From Thiotrichales bacterium (lineage in GTDB: Bacteria; Pseudomonadota; Gammaproteobacteria; Francisellales; CACEW01): a stretch of 15,418 nt of DNA. The stretch lies in assembly GCA_023266165.1 (NCBI GenBank), contig JAHFRR010000009.1, positions 1 to 15,418 on the forward strand, read 5' to 3'. Below, one piece after another: positions 6,778 through 13,119 of this stretch. The notes under the pieces were generated by a model. That model was given only the letters and a program-made list of their open reading frames with translations. It did no database searches and was not told where the DNA came from. Both the position numbers and the translations under genes were made by a program. Numbering within the stretch: the stretch's first letter is position 1; every line of letters begins with the position of its first letter.

Positions 6778-7551
6778 ATGAAGCTGATAGACAGCGCAGC
6801 AGAGCTAGGGCGCACTACGCTGCAGGGCATGACGCGTTTGGGTGAGGCGTCGATTCTGCTGGCGCGTGCGATAGGCGGGCCTGTCTCGGTCAGGCTCTTG
6901 TTTGCAGAGCTTTATATGGTGGGTGTGCTTTCGCTGGTGATTACCATCATCTCAGGGCTTTTCATTGGTCTGGTCTTGGGGTTGCAAGGCTTTTATACCC
7001 TCTCTCAATTTGGGGCGGATGGATCGCTTGGGCAGTTGCTGGCGCTCAGCATCACTCGAGAGCTGGGCCCTGTGGTGACAGCGCTTTTATTTGCTGGACG
7101 TGCAGGCAGTGCGTTGACTTCTGAGATTGGTCTGATGAAGGCCACTGAGCAGCTTTCGTCGATGCAAATGATGGGCGTGGATCCCATTCGGCGGGTGATT
7201 GCACCACGGTTTTGGGCGGGCCAGATTTCGATGCCCTTGTTGACGCTGGTCTTCAGTGCTGTCGCCATTTACGGTGGGTATGCCGTGGGTGTCAAATGGC
7301 TGGGGGTGAGTGCAGGGGCGTTTTGGAATAATATGCATGCTTCAGTCAGCTTTACACAAGACATCCTCAATGGTGTGATCAAGAGTATCGTTTTTGGAAC
7401 GGTCATCACCTGGATCGCGGTCTATCAAGGCTATGCCTGTGTACCAACCTCTGAAGGCATCGCGAAAGCGACAACCAAAACCGTTGTTTATGGCTCTTTG
7501 GCCGTGCTGGGATTAGACTTTTTACTGACTGCTGTGATGTTTCATAACTAA
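6778..7551 (+). CDS. mlaE: Mla phospholipid transporter permease MlaE
   Basis: Inner-membrane permease of the MlaFEDB complex that moves phospholipids between inner membrane and the periplasmic MlaC carrier, maintaining outer-membrane asymmetry. 257 aa (E. coli 260). Family signatures are all present: GLFIGLVLGLQGFY near residue 60, then ITRELGPVVTALLFAGRAGS and EIGLMKATEQLSSMQMMGVD around 95-145, the region that couples to the ATPase in homologues. ATG 6778 is preceded by a strong GGGGGAG ribosome site. mlaD follows after 14 bp. mlaF, normally directly upstream, is absent: the next gene upstream is hemJ on the other strand. Confidence 0.96.
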   Translation: MKLIDSAAELGRTTLQGMTRLGEASILLARAIGGPVSVRLLFAELYMVGVLSLVITIISGLFIGLVLGLQGFYTLSQFGADGSLGQLLALSITRELGPVVTALLFAGRAGSALTSEIGLMKATEQLSSMQMMGVDPIRRVIAPRFWAGQISMPLLTLVFSAVAIYGGYAVGVKWLGVSAGAFWNNMHASVSFTQDILNGVIKSIVFGTVITWIAVYQGYACVPTSEGIAKATTKTVVYGSLAVLGLDFLLTAVMFHN

Positions 7552-7565
7552 GGGGATAAAGAATC

Positions 7566-8420
7566 ATGCGAAAGCATTATTGGATTGAAGTCTGGGTCGG
7601 GATCTTTGTGATTTTGGCAGGGCTGGGCCTGGCCTTTTTAGCATTGAGTGTGAGTGGATTGAGTTTAAGTGGTTTGGGGGCACACTATTATACGGTTCAA
7701 GAAGATTTCTCGAGTGTTGATAATTTGAAAGTCCGATCTCCGGTACGTATTGCAGGTGTTGAGATTGGCCAGGTGACAGGAGTGAGTCTCGACCCTAAAA
7801 CCTTAGATGCCGTGGTTTCAATGCGCATTGAAGATCAGTTTAATCAGATCCCATTGGATTCCATGGGGCAGGTCGCCTCAGCCAGTTTGTTAGGGGATAA
7901 CTATATTGCCATCACGCCCGGTCTTGCGCCTCAGTATTTGAAAAATGGCAGCGTGTTGCAGACATCCAATCAAGGTGCAGGGGGTTTGATGGGGGCGCTC
8001 TCTTCTATTTTGGGAGGCGGAGCAGGCTTGAATCCCAATAGCTTGGGGGCAAATTATTTCTCTCTCAGTGAAGCGTTTCCGAATGTGGGCGATCTGAGCG
8101 TCGGTGCGCCAGTGAAAATCTCAGGTGTGAGCGTGGGGCAAGTCACACAAATTACGTTGGATCCTTTGAGCTTCAATGCCCTCGTGACTTTCAGCATCTT
8201 GAAAAAATATGGAGATTTGCCGGTAGACTCCATAGGTCAAGTGGCTTCGATGAGTTTGCTGGGCGGCAATTATCTCAATCTCACGCCAGGTGTGATGCCT
8301 ATGAATGTGACACCTGGCATGGAGTTGCCCAAACAAGGGATTGCCCCGACAGATCTGTCGACCTTGATTTCAACGTTTATGAGCAGCTCTAAAGAGAATT
8401 CCCCAGAGAGTTCAAAATAG
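7566..8420 (+). CDS. mlaD: MlaD with two tandem MCE domains
   Basis: Periplasmic lipid-channel subunit anchored next to MlaE. 284 aa against 183 in E. coli. One N-terminal membrane helix (about residues 10-30) is followed by two MCE domains: residues 41-117 and 164-240 align without gaps at a constant offset of 123 residues. Paired landmarks are AGVEIGQVTGVSLDP with SGVSVGQVTQITLDP, and IPLDSMGQVASASLLGDNY with LPVDSIGQVASMSLLGGNY. The latter is the pore-loop motif, kept in both copies. A Gly-rich segment (about 138-155) after the first domain and a Ser-rich one at the C-terminus may be the pore-lining helices, also duplicated. DNA identity between the copies is modest, so the duplication is old. 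AAGGGGAT precedes ATG 7566. Confidence 0.93.
   Translation: MRKHYWIEVWVGIFVILAGLGLAFLALSVSGLSLSGLGAHYYTVQEDFSSVDNLKVRSPVRIAGVEIGQVTGVSLDPKTLDAVVSMRIEDQFNQIPLDSMGQVASASLLGDNYIAITPGLAPQYLKNGSVLQTSNQGAGGLMGALSSILGGGAGLNPNSLGANYFSLSEAFPNVGDLSVGAPVKISGVSVGQVTQITLDPLSFNALVTFSILKKYGDLPVDSIGQVASMSLLGGNYLNLTPGVMPMNVTPGMELPKQGIAPTDLSTLISTFMSSSKENSPESSK
7686..8285 (+). repeat. Internal protein repeat: two MCE domains of MlaD
   Basis: Copy 1 is 7686-7916 and copy 2 is 8055-8285, 369 bp (123 codons) apart and colinear without gaps. Similarity is clear at protein level and weak at DNA level, pointing to an ancient in-frame duplication rather than a recent or assembly-derived one. Confidence 0.85.
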
Positions 8421-8454
8421 ATAATAAAAATAAATAACAAATAAGGAGTGTTGT

Positions 8455-9072
8455 GTGAGAAAATTCAGGGGTGATGGGTATCGCTGGTTGCTAGGGCTTT
8501 TTTGGGTGCTCAGTGTGCATCTCAGCTTTGCGGCACAGAACCCGCAGGATATGATCCAAGGGACTTTGCTGACGTTGCAGCAGGATATCAGCACGCAGCG
8601 TGCAAGCCTGCAAAACTCCCCTCAAAAGCTGTTTGCGTTGGTCAAACAAGTGGTGATGCCTCATCTGGATGTCAACTATATGGCAGCTTTGACCGTCGGG
8701 CCTTTATGGCGTAAGGCCTCTAAAGACCAGCGGACAGCCTTTATTGATGAGTTTGGCCTCCTGCTCACCCGCGCTTATGCAAACGCTTTACTGAAAGTGA
8801 CTGACTATACCCTGACGTTCAAGCCTTTGGCACCTGGCTGGGAGTCTAAGCAATTTATTGCTGTCTCAGGCACGATTCAACCTAAATCCGGCGGACAGCA
8901 GCCATCTCAAGTGGTGTACTACCTGGTTCAGGTGCGAGGCGAGTGGAAAATCTATGACTTTGTGGTCGATGGCGTCAGCTTCTTGCAAAACTACCGCGCG
9001 CAGTTTCAGACTTACTCAGATCTTAACACCTTGACAGGAAAGCTGAAGGATTTGAATAAGGATCAAGGCTGA
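8455..9072 (+). CDS. mlaC: Periplasmic phospholipid carrier MlaC
   Basis: Soluble periplasmic shuttle carrying phospholipid between the MlaA outer-membrane complex and the MlaFEDB inner-membrane complex. 205 aa (E. coli 211). Start is GTG 8455, six bases after AAGGAG. A Sec signal peptide spans about residues 1-26 (WLLGLFWVLSVHLSFA), with cleavage likely at SFA-AQ. Mature-protein landmarks fit the Tgt2/MlaC family: VMPHLDVNYMAALTVGPLWR, FGLLLTRAYANAL, and a C-terminal segment VRGEWKIYDFVVDGVSFLQN followed by YRAQF. It lies 34 bp after mlaD on the same strand. In E. coli mlaB follows directly; here about 3.4 kb of foreign-looking sequence separates them. Confidence 0.94.
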   Translation: MRKFRGDGYRWLLGLFWVLSVHLSFAAQNPQDMIQGTLLTLQQDISTQRASLQNSPQKLFALVKQVVMPHLDVNYMAALTVGPLWRKASKDQRTAFIDEFGLLLTRAYANALLKVTDYTLTFKPLAPGWESKQFIAVSGTIQPKSGGQQPSQVVYYLVQVRGEWKIYDFVVDGVSFLQNYRAQFQTYSDLNTLTGKLKDLNKDQG

Positions 9073-9128
9073 GCTTTAACTGATTGATTGGTAAGGACTG
9101 TCTGTCCCCTCGGCCTTTGCGGGTTATG

Positions 9129-9479
9129 GCATGCATGCATCTTGCTAACCTATTGAATTGGCAAGGCTTTCTTATTCCCTCCTCCCTGTGGAGGAGGGCT
9201 AGGGTGGAGGGTGCCAAGCTGCAGAAATCTTTAACTCAAATCCTTATATTTCAGTGGGTACAGACCTGCCCTCGTCGTCCTGATGCCACGCGCAGCGGGG
9301 CCGTCAGGAACCAGGATTCATAAGGCTTTCACGAAAATCATAGCGCTTCGAGTGCCAGGACGACGAGGCTATTTGCATGTTCTATCCAACACGTACCCTC
9401 CACCCTAACCCTCCTCCGCAAGGGAGGAGGGAATAAGAAAGCCTTGTCAATTCAATAGGTTAGCAAGATGTGTGCATGC
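9129..9479. mobile_element. MITE-like element with long terminal inverted repeats
   Basis: This is the main content of the 455-bp gene-free stretch 9073-9527. The left arm (9129-9212) and right arm (9395-9479) are inverted repeats of about 84 bp with only a handful of substitutions, mostly transitions, and one small indel. The core shared block runs from CATCTTGCTAACC to AGGGTGGAGGGT. A further inverted 9-mer, GCGGGTTAT, occurs outside both arms (9119-9127 and 9507-9515), so the element may once have been longer. There is no transposase reading frame inside. As RNA it would fold into one very long hairpin and would probably stop transcription from both sides. It sits at the edge of the region that splits the mla operon. 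Confidence 0.8.
9270..9368. repeat. REP-like palindromic repeat nested in the inverted-repeat element
   Basis: In the centre of the larger inverted repeat, CCTCGTCGTCCTG (9270-9282) is matched by its perfect reverse complement at 9356-9368. Between them, CCTGATGCC and GGCCGTCAGG (9279-9308) form a smaller hairpin. The GTCGTCCTGATGCC style resembles the palindromic intergenic repeats found in many copies in some proteobacterial genomes; copy number here cannot be judged. Confidence 0.6.
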
Positions 9480-9527
9480 TGTAGCCTTGTGGGGTGAGAA
9501 ATCCAAATAACCCGCGATGAAAATGCC

Positions 9528-11720
9528 CTAGCTATGGGTTCTACTTTTATAGTCTGGTGTATTGCTTCTGCCTCGCTTGTTGGATCCCTGTTTATACTTA
9601 TAGAGGGGTGTTGGAGAGCTTCCCAGTTGACCTGAGTTGTTTGGGGCGTTTGTTTTTGAACGTGTACTTCGTGTGTTTTCTACAGCCTTTGATTGAGTTA
9701 GGGAGTTCACAGGTGATACTTCCCCTGCAGAGGGGTTCCCTGATCCTGATGTTGTCGGCGATGTAGTAGGATAAAAAGGTGAGACTGTCCGCTTATCAAC
9801 AGTGGGAGGCAGCATCAATTCACTCACACGCTTTGCCCCGTGATCTAGAAGGGCTGGAATATTGGTTGACACATAAAGACTTCGGTCTAAATTGGAGCCT
9901 TTAAACTGTAGTTTGTCGAGAGTTTTAGCGGTTGAGCCTCCCCAGGACTTATCTCGAACCCATACTTTAAATTTCTTATCGATATTCACAGGATTCTTAT
10001 CGACGTAGCAGTCTTGAGAGGTATCAAGAAATGTAGTCACCAAATCGGTAATCATAGCTCTCTGATTTTCTAAGTTTTCAATAGCAGTATTAGCTAAAGT
10101 AGATCGAAGGGCTTTAGCCTTTTTAGCCAGAGTAGGCACAGATGATTTGGTAAGCGTTACCAGAAAATCAGTGGCAATTTCTCGCCAAAATGGGTCGAGC
10201 ACGACGTCTATATTGTCTTGCCTATGGCTTGTATAAAAATACTTCTTATGATCGAGAGATAGCTTTCGCTTGGGGAGAGGCAGATTGCTGTCGACGAACC
10301 ACCTCCAATGAGCTTCATCAGTCAGAAACTGGCTCTCAAAACCACTTATGCCCCATAAAATTGCATCAACGTAATACTTGACCCCAACCCGAAATTTCTT
10401 TGCTTCTTCGGTCATGTGTTTACCCCACTTTCGTGGGGTTTTGAAGGGATCACAATGCACACGAAAGCAGTAGAACTCAACTTTTGATTCTGGGAAGAGC
10501 TCCTGAAGAAGGGTTTTGCTGTATTTATTTACCTTGATAACTAAGTCATCTTCCATGTTAACACTGGCTGCCTTCTTACCCAGCAAGCGATAGCCTACAG
10601 ACTTCATTGCGTCATCCACAAACATGCTAGCGGCAATGCTGACAGAATGCGGTAGAAGATTCTTGATGAGAGGAGGCAAGTCGCTCATGTCTTTCAAGTG
10701 AGTAAGAAGTCCGTCTAGATGTTTGATGTGTAGGCTGTTTATTTCTTCCAGAAACTGTGTCAGGGTACTCAGTTGATGTTCGGAAGCATCAGGAAGGAGC
10801 ACTTCAGTAGAGGTAAACAGTCCTGCTTTGTCTAGTGCAGGTTTCGGTGTATTGATCGCATGGGCAACTCTTTTCGTCAACTCTCCGTAGGTCAACTCTT
10901 TATTTATTAAAAAGTTTCGATATTGTGTACTCGGATCGATTCTATCCAAAATTTGCTTTTGTTTGAGAAAATACACCCTGGATGCTTCCTGCATCTCTAA
11001 TGTTTTCTGGGTTACTTCGTTGCTTTCCATGTCTCTCTTGGCCTCGAGACTATATTCAGCGAATCGAACTTTATTGGAAAGATCCATAGGTCGAAAATCA
11101 ATGCGACTTTTGATACCCTTTGAATTCAGTTTCTCAAGAGATGTCCGAATATTCAATACAGCCATAATTCTATCCATAGAGCCTGGTGGTAGGTCTGGAT
11201 TCATGGAACCTCCTGCTCCGAAGGCATCAAACACAAAGCTTTCGTTTGGGCTGAGGGTTGGCTTTAAGAAGCTAAAAAGCCCCTTGAACAATTTTTTACA
11301 CAAAAGAGGTGCTAGGGTGGATTGAAAACCCATTTCAGGAAACTGCACATAAACATCCGTGAATGGGAGATTAGGGTTCGTAAAAATAACGGTAAGCTTT
11401 GCACGATTACCAGTTAGCTTCGATTTCTGGGGTAGTCGAAAGTCTTCAAGATCAAAAATAAACTCTTTTTCAAGATGTGTTATTAGACTTTTTACTTGTA
11501 TTGGCGTGTTCGTGCTTGGTGGATCAGCAAATGTCATCCCATACTGATAGCTTTCTATCGCTTCCTTAACACCCTGGAAACGAGCTAAAGGCTGCTCAAA
11601 CAAAAAACCTTCTCGGACATCGTCTCGCGTGATGATAATCACAGATACACCAGGCTGGAGCAGGGTTATTTTTAATTTCGCTGAAAGCTCCTCAGCCATA
11701 AAACCAATATGGATGCGCAT
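9528..11720 (-). CDS. Orphan 730-aa protein of unknown function
   Basis: I do not recognise a family. The protein seems soluble: no signal peptide and no clear membrane segment. An N-terminal mixed alpha/beta part (about 1-150) is followed by a helix-rich, charged middle (about 200-330), another folded region (about 330-630) with several Trp/Tyr-rich stretches, and a last ~90 residues rich in Ser, Thr, Pro and Asn with basic patches (YKQGSNKRGR), probably disordered. The start at 11720 has only a weak GGCGG site; Met8 is an alternative. It lies 39 bp after the coiled-coil gene on the same strand and probably shares its promoter. Base composition is visibly more AT-rich than in the mla genes, consistent with acquisition. 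A secreted effector is possible, but nothing seen here proves it. Confidence 0.75.
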   Translation of the reverse strand: MRIHIGFMAEELSAKLKITLLQPGVSVIIITRDDVREGFLFEQPLARFQGVKEAIESYQYGMTFADPPSTNTPIQVKSLITHLEKEFIFDLEDFRLPQKSKLTGNRAKLTVIFTNPNLPFTDVYVQFPEMGFQSTLAPLLCKKLFKGLFSFLKPTLSPNESFVFDAFGAGGSMNPDLPPGSMDRIMAVLNIRTSLEKLNSKGIKSRIDFRPMDLSNKVRFAEYSLEAKRDMESNEVTQKTLEMQEASRVYFLKQKQILDRIDPSTQYRNFLINKELTYGELTKRVAHAINTPKPALDKAGLFTSTEVLLPDASEHQLSTLTQFLEEINSLHIKHLDGLLTHLKDMSDLPPLIKNLLPHSVSIAASMFVDDAMKSVGYRLLGKKAASVNMEDDLVIKVNKYSKTLLQELFPESKVEFYCFRVHCDPFKTPRKWGKHMTEEAKKFRVGVKYYVDAILWGISGFESQFLTDEAHWRWFVDSNLPLPKRKLSLDHKKYFYTSHRQDNIDVVLDPFWREIATDFLVTLTKSSVPTLAKKAKALRSTLANTAIENLENQRAMITDLVTTFLDTSQDCYVDKNPVNIDKKFKVWVRDKSWGGSTAKTLDKLQFKGSNLDRSLYVSTNIPALLDHGAKRVSELMLPPTVDKRTVSPFYPTTSPTTSGSGNPSAGEVSPVNSLTQSKAVENTRSTRSKTNAPNNSGQLGSSPTPLYKYKQGSNKRGRSNTPDYKSRTHS

Positions 11721-11759
11721 AAAAACCGCCTGTTTTATTTTTTGAGGGCCATATAAGTT

Positions 11760-12269
11760 TCAATTTCGTGAAAGAAGCTTGGAAGTATTCTTTCGTTGTT
11801 TTCTATATGCTGCCTCCAAGGAGTTGGAAATGGGCGTTGAAGAGCCGTCCGGTGCCATCTTGTTTAGTATACCCTTGTTTCCTGTATTGGGATGTGGACG
11901 TGAACTCTCTTCTTGATCAGCTGATCGTCCTGCCTGCCGGAAGGCAGCTGGTTGTAAGTCTTTTGTTTCCTTTGCCACAGCCGCAGCGCTAGTCTTTGCG
12001 TTATTATACGCACCAGCCTGTTGTTTCACCTGTTCTCTCAGACTTGTAATCCATTCCTGTTCATTTTTTCTTGCTGTTTCGTATAGAGCTGTCTTTTCCA
12101 AAAATTTTTTTTGTTGACTTGTGAGAGAAGCAGGGCTTCTCGGATCACGTTGCAGCTCAACCAGTAGAGCCCAAACTTCTGCTAGCTCTTCGCGGCAGGT
12201 TTCGGACTTCTTATGCAAGGCTAGGTACTGCTGATACGCATCGTCACTTTGCTTTGTGTCTGCATACAT
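11760..12269 (-). CDS. Small coiled-coil protein of unknown function
   Basis: 169 aa, no recognised family. Residues 1-105 are highly charged and helix-prone (AYQQYLALHKKSETCREELA, then SLREQVKQQAGAYNNAKTSA), suggesting a coiled coil; 106-169 is Ser/Asn/Pro-rich and probably disordered. The frame is open to a TTG at 12308, but that codon lies inside the predicted -10 box, so ATG 12269, preceded by AGAGGGG, is chosen. It is first in a two-gene transcript with the 730-aa protein. A partner or chaperone role for the larger protein is a guess from order only. Residues 107-118 are encoded by two adjacent palindromes that look like an in-frame insertion. Confidence 0.72.
   Translation of the reverse strand: MYADTKQSDDAYQQYLALHKKSETCREELAEVWALLVELQRDPRSPASLTSQQKKFLEKTALYETARKNEQEWITSLREQVKQQAGAYNNAKTSAAAVAKETKDLQPAAFRQAGRSADQEESSRPHPNTGNKGILNKMAPDGSSTPISNSLEAAYRKQRKNTSKLLSRN
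11915..11947. repeat. Two adjacent palindromes inside the coiled-coil gene
   Basis: GATCAGCTGATC (11915-11926) is a perfect 12-bp palindrome. Next to it CTGCCT (11930-11935) and AGGCAG (11942-11947) form an inverted repeat with a GC-rich middle. Both are in frame and encode PAAFRQAGRSADQ. The block is much more GC-rich than the surrounding gene, reminiscent of palindromic elements that insert into coding sequence, as described for Rickettsia RPEs. Confidence 0.5.
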
Positions 12270-12304
12270 TTTATTTATCCCCTCTGGTTTCTCTCGTGTT
12301 ATGG

Positions 12305-12333
12305 ACAATAGAACAGTTAATTTTTTTTGTCAA
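12305..12333 (-). promoter_or_regulatory. Promoter of the two-gene orphan operon
   Basis: On the minus strand a perfect -35 TTGACA (12333-12328), a 17-bp spacer starting with seven A, and TATTGT (12310-12305, 4 of 6) form a strong candidate promoter. Transcription would start near 12298, about 29 bp before the ATG of the coiled-coil gene. It points away from mlaB. Confidence 0.65.
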
Positions 12334-12477
12334 GCCGTGTAGAGTGCTGCCGTAGCGCACTATCAACAGGGCGGCCTGTAGGATCCCCCATAAATTTTAT
12401 CTGCTCCCGTTCTCCTCTTGACGGTTTCGAGATACAATGCGCTTGATCCAGTGGATTAAGTGATGAAGGGGGCTTGG

Positions 12478-12810
12478 GTGGCGCTGTCTGTGATAAAAAG
12501 TATAAAAGACTCTGAGAGCCTCTGGTGCTTTGCGGGGAGTTTAGATAAAAATACAGTGGTTGAGCTGATGCCTCAAGGTGTGGGGGCTTTTCCGGTTGAG
12601 GGGTCTCGCTGGACATTGGATTTTCAAAAATTAAAGTATATTGACAGTGCGGGATTGGCTTTTTGCTTAGAATGCTTGAGAGCATCAAAAAAAAATAACA
12701 TTTTACTGGAAATTTTAAATGCACCTGATAGACTGCACGCATTGGCACGTGCTCAAGGGATTGAGCCGTTGCTCATAGCGTCGATTGTAGCAGAGAGGAG
12801 ACAGGCCTGA
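12478..12810 (+). CDS. mlaB: MlaB, STAS-domain subunit of the Mla transporter
   Basis: Cytoplasmic STAS protein that binds and stabilises the ATPase MlaF in the MlaFEDB complex. 110 aa from GTG 12478 (E. coli 97). Landmarks: LWCFAGSLDKNTV in the first strand-helix unit, and the STAS core WTLDFQKLKYIDSAGLAFCL, where Ser in IDSAG aligns with the conserved Ser/Thr of the family. I prefer GTG 12478 because AAGGGGG lies 5 bp upstream, like the ribosome sites of mlaD and mlaE; ATG 12463 in the same frame is possible, adding 5 residues. The stop overlaps the ibaG start (ATGA), so the two are translationally coupled. Separation from mlaEDC means it needs its own promoter; only a weak TACAAT (12433-12438) is visible. 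Confidence 0.87.
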   Translation: MALSVIKSIKDSESLWCFAGSLDKNTVVELMPQGVGAFPVEGSRWTLDFQKLKYIDSAGLAFCLECLRASKKNNILLEILNAPDRLHALARAQGIEPLLIASIVAERRQA

Positions 12811-13070
12811 TGACACCCGAGCACGTTAAAACTTTATTACGCACGGCGTTTCAAGAAAAAGATCTGATCAGCCTGGTGGTGGAAAGCGATGACCAGGTGC
12901 ATTTTGAGGCGTGTATTGTCTCACAATGTTTTGAGGGCCAAACAAAGTTAAAGCGTCAGCAGAGGGTCTATGCGGCACTGGGAGATTTGATTGCAACCGG
13001 GGCGATTCATGCGTTGGCGTTAAAGACCTATACGTCTGAAGAGTTTAAGAGGTTAAACAGTGAAGGTTAG
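12810..13070 (+). CDS. ibaG: BolA-family protein IbaG
   Basis: Small BolA-like protein, 86 aa (E. coli IbaG 84). BolA proteins pair with monothiol glutaredoxins and bind [2Fe-2S] clusters, acting in iron-sulfur handling and acid-stress response. The family core is clear: CFEGQTKLKRQQRVYAALGD, then TGAIHALALKTYTSEEF, including the conserved His of the IHAL motif. The ATG overlaps the mlaB stop by one base. The position between mlaB and murA is the one seen in E. coli, which favours IbaG over BolA proper. Confidence 0.92.
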   Translation: MTPEHVKTLLRTAFQEKDLISLVVESDDQVHFEACIVSQCFEGQTKLKRQQRVYAALGDLIATGAIHALALKTYTSEEFKRLNSEG

Positions 13071-13119
13071 CGCTTTAAATTTCTCAAAGATCACGTTAAA
13101 ATAAAATAGGAAAACTCAA

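Noticed and set aside
9084..9323. 79-codon plus-strand frame inside the inverted-repeat element
   Set aside because: It runs through the left arm and REP-like core, has no ribosome site and no recognisable product.
9528..12269. Toxin-antitoxin pair
   Set aside because: The sizes (169 and 730 aa), lack of an HTH or other antitoxin DNA-binding motif and lack of any toxin fold signature do not fit known types; left as an unknown two-gene operon.
12418..12438. TTGACG followed by TACAAT as promoter for mlaB
   Set aside because: The spacing is only 9 bp, too short for sigma70; TACAAT may be used with a weak -35 near 12410, but I cannot support it well enough to list.
12317..12748. Minus-strand reading frame of 143 codons overlapping mlaB and the orphan-operon promoter
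   Set aside because: Its larger part is antisense to mlaB, which has clear STAS-domain similarity; the product is Pro/Ser-rich without motifs, and the frame runs over the TTGACA promoter region.
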